A DNA stretch of 25,553 nt, from positions 1 to 25,553 of the forward strand of contig CAYONQ010000034.1 in NCBI GenBank assembly GCA_964405375.1, in the 5' to 3' direction. The notes below the pieces were generated by a model. It ran no database searches, was not told the DNA's origin, and was given only the letters and a program-made list of their open reading frames with translations. Position numbers and translations under genes: made by a program. This stretch comes from CAYONQ01 sp964405375. Its GTDB lineage: Bacteria > Planctomycetota > Phycisphaerae > Sedimentisphaerales > Anaerobacaceae. Shown piece after piece: positions 1-7,826 of the stretch; position 1 is the stretch's first letter; each line of letters begins with the position of its first letter.

Positions 1-2
1 AC

Positions 3-1100
3 GACCCAGTGCAAGCTTTACAATGGGGCTGGAAAACCAGACCAAAACTCTGGATGGATACCTCAGTACTTTTCTGGATGACTGGCGACCCTTGGGTGGG
101 TATGGAGCTTGGCCCAGAGTACTGGCTGACAAACCAGCCCCCGATTGTCTTCCGTTATGGCGGCCCGCTTTTCTACATAGACCGGTTCTGGGATTTGTCC
201 TTTGAGTTGGATACCGACCCGAACTGGGTCAAGTGGGAACAGCCGTTTACCGGCCTGCGGGATTGGCAGCACTATGAGGATGTGAACTCCTGGGCCATAG
301 ACGAAGGTGAGCCGAATATTGTGAATATGGTCGCAGACGATTGGCAATGCCGTCGCCGCACGCCCGTAACGTCAATTGTCTGGTGGGGCTCTTATATAGA
401 CTATATGTACAATCCTGCCGAGCCAAATTATTTCGGTATGCCTTTGCCTAATAAGCCGGACTACTTCTTGATTTCTTTCTGGAGCGATGTGCCGGTTGAC
501 GACCCTTGCAATACGCTCGGTTACAGCCATCCGAGCCGGAAAATCTGGGAGTACCGGGCCTATGAATATGACGAAATGTTTATCGGCTACGACAAGCACG
601 TAAAATACGGATATCCTTTGGCCGCCCGACAGGAAGCAGTGTTCCGCTACTCGGTCAGGGTTCCGGAAGAAGAATGGTTCCGCCAGCCTAAGGTCGATGG
701 AATCTACTGGATAAGCATCGTCGCTGTATATGACCAGTTAAATCCGCCCACGTATAGCTGGGGCTGGACTAACCATAAACACGTCTTCAACGATGACGCC
801 GTTTCAGGACGACCGCTGCCGGACGACGGCGGATGGGAATGGTTCGAGATTTTCGACCAGATCGGCGAAAGTGCCGATATGTCGTTCGTTCTGTTTACCG
901 ACCCTAACCAGTGCAATCCGTGCCCCGACTATGACATTGACGGCACTGTTGACAACCTTGACCTTAAGGTCTTTACCGACAACTGGCTTTGGACCGGCCT
1001 GCCGGGCGGCTTCAATGACGGAGACTTAAATTGCGACGGCGAGGTCACGTTTTATGATTATGCCATCTTTGCTCTGATTTGGCTTGATACTTGTCCGTAG
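3..1100 (+). CDS. Partial secreted planctomycete repeat-domain protein with dockerin-like C-terminus
   Basis: The reading frame is open to the left edge, so this is the 3' part of a longer gene; the GTG at 9 is only the first internal start-like codon. The visible 365 residues are very rich in Trp, Tyr, Asp and Pro. They appear to contain the end of one domain copy (QWGWKTRPKLW near the left edge) and a full second copy that ends in the similar SWGWTNHKHVFNDDAV. I infer tandem copies of a planctomycete extracellular domain, DUF7901-like from memory. The last 60 residues carry two calcium-loop repeats of dockerin type I style (DYDIDGTVDNLDL and DLNCDGEVTFYDY), each followed by a hydrophobic helix with a Trp. 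In planctomycetes such tails are usual on exported proteins and are not proof of cellulosomes. The signal peptide would lie outside the window. Substrate or partner is unknown. Confidence 0.75.
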   Translation, partial: DPVQALQWGWKTRPKLWMDTSVLFWMTGDPWVGMELGPEYWLTNQPPIVFRYGGPLFYIDRFWDLSFELDTDPNWVKWEQPFTGLRDWQHYEDVNSWAIDEGEPNIVNMVADDWQCRRRTPVTSIVWWGSYIDYMYNPAEPNYFGMPLPNKPDYFLISFWSDVPVDDPCNTLGYSHPSRKIWEYRAYEYDEMFIGYDKHVKYGYPLAARQEAVFRYSVRVPEEEWFRQPKVDGIYWISIVAVYDQLNPPTYSWGWTNHKHVFNDDAVSGRPLPDDGGWEWFEIFDQIGESADMSFVLFTDPNQCNPCPDYDIDGTVDNLDLKVFTDNWLWTGLPGGFNDGDLNCDGEVTFYDYAIFALIWLDTCP

Positions 1101-1111
1101 TCTGTGATGAT

Positions 1112-1147
1112 AAAGGGCTGTGGGCAAAACGCCTACAGCCCTTTTTT
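1112..1147 (+). terminator. Rho-independent terminator after the dockerin-tailed protein
   Basis: AAAGGGCTGTGGGC at 1112-1125 pairs with GCCTACAGCCCTTT starting at 1131. The stem is nearly perfect with one G-U pair, the loop is AAAAC, and a run of six T follows (1141-1146). It begins 12 bp after the stop codon at 1100. On the opposite strand the same hairpin lies just beyond the end of the heme operon and is followed there only by TTTA, so it may also weakly terminate that transcript. Confidence 0.85.
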
Positions 1148-1168
1148 GCCTGCTTATATACATTGGGA

Positions 1169-2146
1169 TTAGTTGAACCGAAGTTTGATGGGCTGCTTTT
1201 TAAGCTCGGCTGCGGTCGGCAGCAATTCAAACGAATCTACCCCTTCTGCCTCGGTGAATTTGCTTATTACATGCTGGATTTCACCCATACTTCGCCCGTG
1301 CATCATCGCAAACAGATTATAAGGCCAATCTTTAACTGTCTTCCTCTCGTAGCAATGGCTTACCATTCCGAAACGGGCCAATGTTTTACCTGCCTCGACG
1401 ATTTTGTGCTGCGGGACCTCGCAGGCAAACAATACATTGGCGGTAAATCCCAGCTTACGATGGTCAACAGCCGCCGCTATCCGCCGGATGATATTTTTAT
1501 CGATTAGCTCCTGTATAATCCTCAAAACCTCTTCTGTCTCTAAGTCGGCGCTGCGCAAAAAATCAAACGGCTTTTTAATCACCTCCAAGTCATTTTGCAG
1601 CCTTGACAAAACAATCTTTTGCTTTTCGTTCAGTTTCACGGGCTCGTTTTTCGGCGGCTCTTCAACGTCTCCCAGCAGTTCTGCTTTGCCCTCGGCATCG
1701 AAATGAACATCCAGCTTGAAAATACGCGCCACAGGCAAGCTGTGAAAATCGACGCCGAAACGGGTAGAGAGCTTCGACAGCGTAATCTCAATCTGCTCGT
1801 AGCTGGGCGCCTGTAAGGTAAACCACAAATTGTAGTGGTGCTTCCTCAGGTAATTGTGAGAGACACCCTGCAAAGAATTGACTGCCTCGATAACTTCCTG
1901 CAGATTCTCCTGCGGAACGTGTGCGGCGACCAGTGTCCCTGTCTGCCCGAGCGCCCGATGATTTATCACCGCCCCGATTCGCCGAATGACTCCCGCCGCT
2001 TTCAGCTTATTCGCCTGCTGGAGGATTTCTTCTTCGCTGCTTTTCAGCGATTTTGCTGTCTCGGCAAAAGGCCTTTGGCAGATACTCAAACCGTTTTGAA
2101 GCACGTTGCACAACTGTCTCTGGAACGTGGTCAGACGTATGCTCAA
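1169..2146 (-). CDS. ahbAB: Siroheme decarboxylase, AhbA-AhbB fusion (Lrp/AsnC-like)
   Basis: This protein is expected to remove two carboxylates from siroheme, giving 12,18-didecarboxysiroheme, the first committed step of the siroheme-to-heme route. The 325 residues form two homologous halves (about 1-160 and 172-325). Each starts with a helix-turn-helix-like segment ending in IRRIGAVINHRALG (54-67) or IRRIAAAVDHRKLG (220-233), followed by an AsnC-type ligand domain. The conserved His/Tyr/Asn-rich pocket motifs are HNYLRKHHYNLWFT (97-110) and the HCYER...WPYNLFAMMHG segment (264-284). Separate AhbA and AhbB subunits are each about the size of one half, so this is a fusion like NirDL of heme d1 synthesis. 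The start is TTG, overlapping the ahbD stop as TTGA, with GGAG in the preceding codons as ribosome site. NirDL is excluded as the role because ahbC and ahbD are in the same operon. Confidence 0.9.
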   Translation of the reverse strand: MSIRLTTFQRQLCNVLQNGLSICQRPFAETAKSLKSSEEEILQQANKLKAAGVIRRIGAVINHRALGQTGTLVAAHVPQENLQEVIEAVNSLQGVSHNYLRKHHYNLWFTLQAPSYEQIEITLSKLSTRFGVDFHSLPVARIFKLDVHFDAEGKAELLGDVEEPPKNEPVKLNEKQKIVLSRLQNDLEVIKKPFDFLRSADLETEEVLRIIQELIDKNIIRRIAAAVDHRKLGFTANVLFACEVPQHKIVEAGKTLARFGMVSHCYERKTVKDWPYNLFAMMHGRSMGEIQHVISKFTEAEGVDSFELLPTAAELKKQPIKLRFN

Positions 2147-3174
2147 TTTTTATCTCCGCCCTTATAATCGCAGACAGGGTCGCTTGCCAGGTAATCGCCA
2201 CTGGTCGCATAAGCCCTTGCCCTGCAGCCGCCGCAGACACCGACAAAGTCGCAGCCCCGACATTTGCCTGTGTAGCCGGACAAATTGCGGATTTCTTTCA
2301 AAAGTTTTGATTCCCGCCAGATTTTGCCGAACTTAAAACCATTCTCAATCAGATTGCCTGCCGATATGTCGAGAAACCCGCAGATTTGCACGTCACCCCG
2401 ATAACTTATAAACCCGAATCCTCTGCCGCCCATACAGCCGGCCACCTCTTTGGTCAACTCTCTGGCCTCGGCCTGTCTGCATACCCGCGCAAACTGCGGT
2501 CCGCAGGTAACCCGCACCTTGATCTCTGATTTTAATTTTATCCGCAGCAGCTCGCCCAATAACGCCTCGTACTCTACCGCATCGAGAATCGCATCCTGCA
2601 TTTGTTTACCCCTGCCGGTCGGCACGAGAATAAACGGATTAAAGCAATAAGCCCCCAGCCGTTTGGACAAATTGGCTATACCGATGACTTCACCAATGTT
2701 GATTTTGCTGATGGTGGTATTAATCTGGAAGCGAATACGCTTCTTCCGGGCTAACGCCGCCGCCTCTATTACCGAATCGAAGGCGCCTTTGACCTGCCTG
2801 TATCTGTCGTTGGTCTCGGCGGATGCGCCCTCCAGAGAAAAGGATAAAGCCATAACGCCTGCTTCTTTCAATTTGGTAATGGACTTCTCGTTAATCAGAT
2901 ACCCGCAGGTAGCCAACACCGGCTTTAATCCCAACTGGCGACAGTGTTGAATGAGCTTATAAATGTCTCTGCGTTCCATCGGCTCTCCGCCGGTCAGGAT
3001 GATTACGGGCTTGCTGAATTTTGCTATTGATGTAAGGATTTTTTTACACCGGCCGGTGGTCAGCTCGTCATTGCAATCGATGCCGGCATTTGCCCGGCAA
3101 TGTCGGCAGCTAAACCGGCACCGACGAGTAACCTCAAAAGCTATAAGCTTTGGCTTGACTATTCGCTTTGTCAC
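2143..3174 (-). CDS. ahbD: AhbD, radical SAM heme synthase (Fe-coproporphyrin III decarboxylase)
   Basis: AhbD performs the last step of the siroheme route, oxidative decarboxylation of two propionates of Fe-coproporphyrin III to the vinyl groups of heme b. The 343-residue protein begins with KPKLIAFEVTRRCRFSCRHC, which holds the radical SAM cluster motif C19-x3-C23-x2-C26. A GGEP SAM-binding motif follows near residue 63. The C-terminal Cys-rich region (CRGCDFVGVCGGCRARAY and a last Cys in DPVCDY) fits the SPASM-type auxiliary iron-sulfur cluster. The N-terminal sequence type and the C-terminal CGGCRARAY motif point to AhbD rather than AhbC, which is a separate gene at 4226-5368. The start is GTG, overlapping the hemB stop as GTGA, and the stop overlaps the ahbAB start, so translation is probably coupled. 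Length is normal for the family. Confidence 0.9.
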   Translation of the reverse strand: MTKRIVKPKLIAFEVTRRCRFSCRHCRANAGIDCNDELTTGRCKKILTSIAKFSKPVIILTGGEPMERRDIYKLIQHCRQLGLKPVLATCGYLINEKSITKLKEAGVMALSFSLEGASAETNDRYRQVKGAFDSVIEAAALARKKRIRFQINTTISKINIGEVIGIANLSKRLGAYCFNPFILVPTGRGKQMQDAILDAVEYEALLGELLRIKLKSEIKVRVTCGPQFARVCRQAEARELTKEVAGCMGGRGFGFISYRGDVQICGFLDISAGNLIENGFKFGKIWRESKLLKEIRNLSGYTGKCRGCDFVGVCGGCRARAYATSGDYLASDPVCDYKGGDKN

Positions 3175-4142
3175 TTTAGTAATTTTGCTGCATCCTTTGC
3201 AAAATAAGTTATGATTATGTCAGCGCCGGCCCGTTTGATTGAATAAAGCATTTCCATCATCGCCGACTCTTTATCCAGAAGCCCCTTGGCGGCAGCCGAG
3301 TTTACCATCATATATTCGCCGCTGACGTTGTATGCGGCTATCGGACAGTCGAAACGCTGCCGTGCCTGATGTATAATGTCGAGGTAACACAAAGCGGGCT
3401 TGACCATTACAATGTCGGCACCTTCCTCAATATCGAGTGCAATCTCGGCCAACGCCTGGCGGACGTTCGCAATATCCATCTGATAACCCTTGCGGTCGCC
3501 GAATGCCGGTGCCGATTCGGCAGCGTCCCTGAACGGCCCGTAGAAGGCGGATGCATACTTGGCCGCATAAGACATAATCGCCACGTCCTTAAAATCGTTC
3601 TCTTCTAACGCCTCGCGAATATACTTTACCCGCCCATCCATCATATCCGATGGCGCAACTATATCGGCCCCTGCCTGGGCGTGCGAAAGCGCAACCTTGG
3701 CCAGCAATTCGCACGTAGCATCGTTATCTATCTTACCGTTCTTTATTACACCGCAGTGGCCGTGGTCGGTATACGCACAAAGGCAGACATCGGTGATTAC
3801 TATAAGTTCCGGCACCTGTTTTTTGATTTCCCTGACCGCCTGCTGGACAACGCCATTTTCCGCCCAGGCCTCTGAGCCGAGCTTATCCTTTTTTGCCGGC
3901 AGCCCGAAAAGAAGCACCGCAGGTATCCCTAATTTCGCAACTTCAGCCGACTCGTCGGCGACCGTATCCGGCGAAAAGTGAAAACAATCGGCCATCGACT
4001 TAATCGGCTCCTTCAGCCCTTCGCCCTCGCGAACAAACAGCGGATAGACCAAATCATCCACGTTCAAGGCGGTTTCACGCACCAGCCGGCGCATATTTTC
4101 ACTGCTCCGCAACCGCCGCATTCTAATCCTCGGAAAACCCAT
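3171..4142 (-). CDS. hemB: Porphobilinogen synthase (delta-aminolevulinic acid dehydratase)
   Basis: HemB joins two 5-aminolevulinate molecules into porphobilinogen in the cytoplasm. The 323-residue length is standard. Both Schiff-base lysines are visible: Lys195 in MSYAAKYASAFYGPFRDAA and Lys248 in IVMVKPALCYLDI. The metal site is the zinc-type three-cysteine loop DVCLCAYTDHGHCG (Cys120, Cys122, Cys130) rather than the magnesium-type Asp-rich version. The start codon is ATG with an AGGG about nine bases upstream. It is preceded by an 83-bp gap containing a hairpin, one of only two sizeable gaps in the cluster, and its stop overlaps the ahbD start. Having hemB inside the ahb genes supports coordinated expression of early and late heme steps. 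Confidence 0.97.
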   Translation of the reverse strand: MGFPRIRMRRLRSSENMRRLVRETALNVDDLVYPLFVREGEGLKEPIKSMADCFHFSPDTVADESAEVAKLGIPAVLLFGLPAKKDKLGSEAWAENGVVQQAVREIKKQVPELIVITDVCLCAYTDHGHCGVIKNGKIDNDATCELLAKVALSHAQAGADIVAPSDMMDGRVKYIREALEENDFKDVAIMSYAAKYASAFYGPFRDAAESAPAFGDRKGYQMDIANVRQALAEIALDIEEGADIVMVKPALCYLDIIHQARQRFDCPIAAYNVSGEYMMVNSAAAKGLLDKESAMMEMLYSIKRAGADIIITYFAKDAAKLLK

Positions 4143-4184
4143 TGTGAAAAGCCCTTTCTTTGTTTTTAGTTAACTCAAAACTCA

Positions 4185-4206
4185 ACCCGCCATATGTGTG
4201 GCGGGT
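4185..4206. repeat. Perfect hairpin between ahbC and hemB
   Basis: ACCCGCCA (4185-4192) and TGGCGGGT (4199-4206) form an 8-bp perfect stem with a 6-base loop. It is flanked on both sides by AACTCAAAAC-like short repeats (4171-4184 and 4207-4220). No T run follows on the - strand, so a simple terminator is unlikely. It may be a processing or mRNA-stability hairpin, or a small interspersed repeat. Confidence 0.55.
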
Positions 4207-4225
4207 CAACACTTAAAACTCAAAA

Positions 4226-5368
4226 CTAAATTATCTCCTCGTCTGTCAGATAGCAGGCCGGCTCATTGAGCCAATACTGCTCGTCGGTTTTACTGCCTAA
4301 AAATCTAAAATTGCCTTTGCACAAATCAAACCATTTGCACTTCAAGCACCTTGCATCGGCAAATCTGGATTTGCTGCGCAGTTTACCCAGCACCGCCTCG
4401 TTCGCATTCTCCCAGATTTGCTTAAAGGTTTTCTCTTTGATATTGCCGAGGCGGTAGTTCCGCCAGAATTGGTCTGCGTGCACGTTGCCGTCCCAGCCGA
4501 CACAGCCGATTTTTTCGCCTATCCTGTTGCCTCCGTTGGCAAGCAGAAGCCGCGCGGCCTTCTCATAGTGCAGATTATTTTCTTTTCGCATCTTTAACAG
4601 CAGATAAGGCCCATCACAGTGGTTATCCACCGTCAGCACCTCGTCCACCATTGCCTTTTTGACAAACTCATTTGTTTTCTCGATTATCGTATCGACGGCC
4701 CGACGTGTCTGCTCCGGCGTCAAAGCCGGCCCGTCTAATTCTTTCGCTCTGCCTGCCCGAATCAGATGATAGAAGCATATCCTTCGCACGCCTTTTGAGC
4801 CGGCAATATCGAAAACGGCAGGGATTTGGCTGGCGTTCTGTTTTGTTATGGTAAAACGCAAACCTGTCTTTAACCCTGCCTTCCTGCAGTTTTCGATTCC
4901 TGCCACAGCCGACCTGAAACTTCCCTTTGTCCGTCTAAATTCGTCGTGAAATCTTTCTTCGCCATCGATGGAAATCCCGACATAACCTACACCCGTTTCC
5001 GCTAACTTATTAGCGGTATCTGAATCTATCAATGTCCCGTTGGTCGATATGACGGCTCGTAATTTTAATCGCTTTGCTTCGGCTAACAATTCAAATAAAT
5101 CCTCTCGCAGTAACGGCTCACCGCCGCTAAATAGAACCACCGGACAGTTGACTTCCGAAAGCTGCGACAGCAGTTGTTTCGCCTCGGTTGTGGTCAGTTC
5201 GTCGTTGTTATCGTCAGATTTGGAGGAGCTGTAACAGTGCAGGCACGCCAGGTTGCATCGGCTGGTGCAATTATAAACCACGACCGGCCCGAAAGAACCA
5301 TCTGCCGAATACCGCAAATCGTCCGATTCGCCGGCAAGACCGCAGTATAGCTTCGATATGTTTATCAT
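4226..5368 (-). CDS. ahbC: AhbC, radical SAM 12,18-didecarboxysiroheme deacetylase
   Basis: AhbC removes the two acetate side chains of 12,18-didecarboxysiroheme to give Fe-coproporphyrin III. The 380-residue protein opens with INISKLYCG, a start characteristic of AhbC. The radical SAM motif is RCNLACLHC (C38, C42, C45) and the SAM-binding GGEP is at about 82-85. The C-terminal part carries further cysteines (GCVGWDGNVHADQFW, RCLKCKWFDLCKGNFRF and PACYLTDEE), as expected for SPASM-type auxiliary clusters. The length is close to the usual 390 or so. The closest alternative is NirJ of heme d1 synthesis, but no other heme d1 gene is present and ahbD and ahbAB lie downstream. It starts 8 bp after the cobA-hemD stop with no strong ribosome site, so it probably relies on coupling. 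Confidence 0.9.
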   Translation of the reverse strand: MINISKLYCGLAGESDDLRYSADGSFGPVVVYNCTSRCNLACLHCYSSSKSDDNNDELTTTEAKQLLSQLSEVNCPVVLFSGGEPLLREDLFELLAEAKRLKLRAVISTNGTLIDSDTANKLAETGVGYVGISIDGEERFHDEFRRTKGSFRSAVAGIENCRKAGLKTGLRFTITKQNASQIPAVFDIAGSKGVRRICFYHLIRAGRAKELDGPALTPEQTRRAVDTIIEKTNEFVKKAMVDEVLTVDNHCDGPYLLLKMRKENNLHYEKAARLLLANGGNRIGEKIGCVGWDGNVHADQFWRNYRLGNIKEKTFKQIWENANEAVLGKLRSKSRFADARCLKCKWFDLCKGNFRFLGSKTDEQYWLNEPACYLTDEEII

Positions 5369-5376
5369 TTTGATTT

Positions 5377-6900
5377 TTAGCTTTCGGATTTCGATATTTC
5401 TTTAAGCAGCCCATCGATAGTATGCTCATTCGCCTCCGTATCGACCCTAACGCCAAGATTTTTCAGTTGCTTGGAGGTTGCTGGCCCAATTGATGCCACT
5501 TTAACGTCGCCTGAATTTACCAGTTCGCACGGGATTTGCTCAAAAAAAGCCGTCACCGAAGAACCGCTTGCAAACGTCAGCCAATCGATTTGGCCGTCCG
5601 CCATTTTTTCTTTCAGCCGGCCGCATTTGCTTTTTTCCGTTACGGTGGTATAGACAGATACGTTTGAAACCTGCGCACCGGCCTGCTTTAACAGTTCGCC
5701 AAGCTCGTCCGAGGCAAGCTGCGAGCGCAAAAGCAGAACCTTTTTGCCCTGCAGATTCGTATATCTAATTAACTGTTTGCCGAGTTCTTCGCTGGTAAAA
5801 ATGCTCGGCGTAAAATCGGCCCTTATCCCGAACTCACCTAATTTAGCAGCAGTTTCACTGCCTATAGCGGCAACCTTCGCCGAACCGAATACCCTCGCAT
5901 CTTTGCCTAAACTTTGTAAAAAGTCGAAGAAAATGGCCACACCGTTCGGGCTGGTGAAGACTATCCAGTCGAATTCGGCGATTTTCGCAAGCGCCTGTAA
6001 AAACTGATTCGTTTGCGTCAGCGGCTTGATTTTTATCGTTGCAAATTTTACCGGATTGCCGCCTTCACTGATAATCCTCGCTGCGAAATCGGCGTTGCCT
6101 CTTTCATCGCGGGTTACCACGATGGTCTTGCCGAACAGTGGTTTTTTCATAAACCAGTTCAACTGCGGGCTGCTTTCGGCGGCAGTACCGATAACCACAA
6201 TCGCCGGCGGCTCGATTCCTTTCTGCTTGCACGTTTCGCTTATCCTATCAAGCGGGGCCTTTACGATTCTTTGGCTCGGCAAGCTGACATCGGCAATCAC
6301 CGCTGCCGGCGTTGTCTCCTTCATACCGTTTCTCATCAGCTCATCGGCGATAAAATCCAGGTTCCCCATACCCATATAGAAGACTATGGTGCCGCTGAAT
6401 CCGGCCAGCAGCTCCCAGTCGATATTGCTTTTTTGCTTTCCCTCCGCTTCTCTGCCCGTAACGAAAACCACCTGCGAGCTGTAGCTTCTGTCGGTCAGCA
6501 TAATACCGCCGTATGCAGCGGCTGCAATGCCGGCGGTTACACCCGGCACTATCTCGAAATCGATACCCGCTTCTGCGCAGACTGCCGCCTCTTCGGCCCC
6601 TCTGCCGAAGATACACGGGTCGCCGCCCTTTAATCGCACTACCGTTTGTCCGCCGGACGCCTTTTCAATTAAGAGCTTATTAATTTCTTCCTGCGTAAAC
6701 GAACCGGCACCGGTCCGTTTGGGGCTGTGGATAATCTCGGCATCGCTGCGGGCATAGCTTAATAAGGAAGGGTTGACCAGCTTATCATAAATTACGCAAT
6801 TTGCCTCTTTGATGACCTCTGCTCCGCGAACCGTAATCAAGTCCGCTCTGCCCGGCCCAGCCCCGACAAGATATACCTTGCCTTTTTTTTCGTTACTCAT
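5377..6900 (-). CDS. cobA-hemD: Uroporphyrinogen-III C-methyltransferase / uroporphyrinogen-III synthase fusion (CobA-HemD)
   Basis: This is a bifunctional enzyme of 507 residues. Residues 1 to about 245 are SUMT (CobA), which methylates uroporphyrinogen III at C2 and C7 with SAM to make precorrin-2; the motifs VGAGPGRADLITVRG and VRLKGGDPCIFGRGAEE and the PGVTAGIAAAAYGGI loop are visible. Residues about 255-505 are HemD, which closes and rearranges hydroxymethylbilane; it starts GKTIVVTRDERG and contains FDWIVFTSPNGVAIFF. The fused order matches bifunctional enzymes of many anaerobes. The gene overlaps the hemC stop as TAATG. There is no fused precorrin-2 dehydrogenase/ferrochelatase domain, so siroheme must be finished by an enzyme encoded elsewhere. 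Confidence 0.95.
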   Translation of the reverse strand: MSNEKKGKVYLVGAGPGRADLITVRGAEVIKEANCVIYDKLVNPSLLSYARSDAEIIHSPKRTGAGSFTQEEINKLLIEKASGGQTVVRLKGGDPCIFGRGAEEAAVCAEAGIDFEIVPGVTAGIAAAAYGGIMLTDRSYSSQVVFVTGREAEGKQKSNIDWELLAGFSGTIVFYMGMGNLDFIADELMRNGMKETTPAAVIADVSLPSQRIVKAPLDRISETCKQKGIEPPAIVVIGTAAESSPQLNWFMKKPLFGKTIVVTRDERGNADFAARIISEGGNPVKFATIKIKPLTQTNQFLQALAKIAEFDWIVFTSPNGVAIFFDFLQSLGKDARVFGSAKVAAIGSETAAKLGEFGIRADFTPSIFTSEELGKQLIRYTNLQGKKVLLLRSQLASDELGELLKQAGAQVSNVSVYTTVTEKSKCGRLKEKMADGQIDWLTFASGSSVTAFFEQIPCELVNSGDVKVASIGPATSKQLKNLGVRVDTEANEHTIDGLLKEISKSES

Positions 6901-7826
6901 TATCTTTCCAGCTTCTCTAAAATTTCTCTGCCGCCGGCATCGAGAAGTTCGTCAGCAAGTCTTTCAGCCGCCTTTTCGGCATCACCAACCGGGCCGACAG
7001 TCCGGCGACTGATAAAGTTCTCACCATCTAAATCTGATATGAATGCGCAGATCTCGATATTGTCCCCGGTAATTTCCGCAAACGCACCTACCGGTGCATA
7101 GCAGCCGCACTGCATTGTCACTAAAATCTGCCTTTCGGCAAGAGTAGCTGTCCGTGTTTTTTCGTCATCGATGGCGGCGACGAGTTTGCCTGTCGCAGCG
7201 TCGCCGCTTCTCGTCTGAACGGCCAGCGCCCCCTGCGCCGGTGCGGGAATAAACTGCTTCGTATCAAAGCAAAATGATATTTTCTCACCCATACCGAGTC
7301 TTTCCACTCCTGCTCGTGCCAGGATAATCGCATCGAATTTGCCTTCTTCGAGAAGTCGTAACCGCGTCGGCACATTGCCTCTGATAGGTATTGGTATAAG
7401 GTCGCCCCTTAAATGTCTTATCTGGGCCGCCCGTCTTAAACTTGAGGTCCCTATCCTCGCTGCGGTTTTAAGCTGGTCAATTGAAGTTACCGGCTCAGCA
7501 GCTATTAAGCAATCTTCCGCAAATCGTCTTTCACACACCGCCGATATGGATAATCCTTTCGGCTGTTTGGTCGGCAGGTCCTTGAAACTGTGAACGGCAA
7601 GGTCGGTCTCGCCTGCCAGTAAGCAATCATCCACCTGCGAGGTGAAAAAACCGCTGTTCTTGAGGTCCCACAACGCTGTCCTCCTGTCCCTGTCGCCTGT
7701 GGTGGCTATTTTCCTGATTTTGATTTGTATATCCGGATAAATCTTCTTTAGTGCCGAGACGACAATCTTAGTTTGAGCAAGAGCCAGCTCTCCACCGCGA
7801 GTTGCAACAGTAAGAGCACCTGTCAT
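6900..7826 (-). CDS. hemC: Porphobilinogen deaminase (hydroxymethylbilane synthase)
   Basis: HemC links four porphobilinogen units into the linear tetrapyrrole hydroxymethylbilane. The 308-residue length is typical. Family motifs are TRGGELALAQT at the N-terminus, the substrate-binding AVHSFKDLPT, IGTSSLRRAAQIRHLRGDL and PAPAQGALAVQ. The dipyrromethane cofactor is expected on Cys242 within MQCGCYAPVGA, where the usual GGC is replaced by CGC, a mild variation. The ATG overlaps the hemA stop (ATGA) and the stop overlaps the next gene (TAATG), so the three genes are tightly coupled. Confidence 0.97.
   Translation of the reverse strand: MTGALTVATRGGELALAQTKIVVSALKKIYPDIQIKIRKIATTGDRDRRTALWDLKNSGFFTSQVDDCLLAGETDLAVHSFKDLPTKQPKGLSISAVCERRFAEDCLIAAEPVTSIDQLKTAARIGTSSLRRAAQIRHLRGDLIPIPIRGNVPTRLRLLEEGKFDAIILARAGVERLGMGEKISFCFDTKQFIPAPAQGALAVQTRSGDAATGKLVAAIDDEKTRTATLAERQILVTMQCGCYAPVGAFAEITGDNIEICAFISDLDGENFISRRTVGPVGDAEKAAERLADELLDAGGREILEKLER

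Noticed and set aside
1091..1507. 138-codon open frame on the + strand
   Set aside because: It overlaps the terminator hairpin and is antisense to the end of ahbAB; no ribosome site or domain is visible.
1169..5368. Heme d1 synthesis cluster (nir genes)
   Set aside because: AhbC-type and AhbD-type radical SAM proteins are both present together with hemA, hemB and hemC, and no nirS, nirF, nirN or nirE is seen; heme b synthesis fits better.
6013..6633. 206-codon open frame on the + strand opposite cobA-hemD
   Set aside because: It lies wholly antisense to a well-supported enzyme gene and its product has no recognisable domain.
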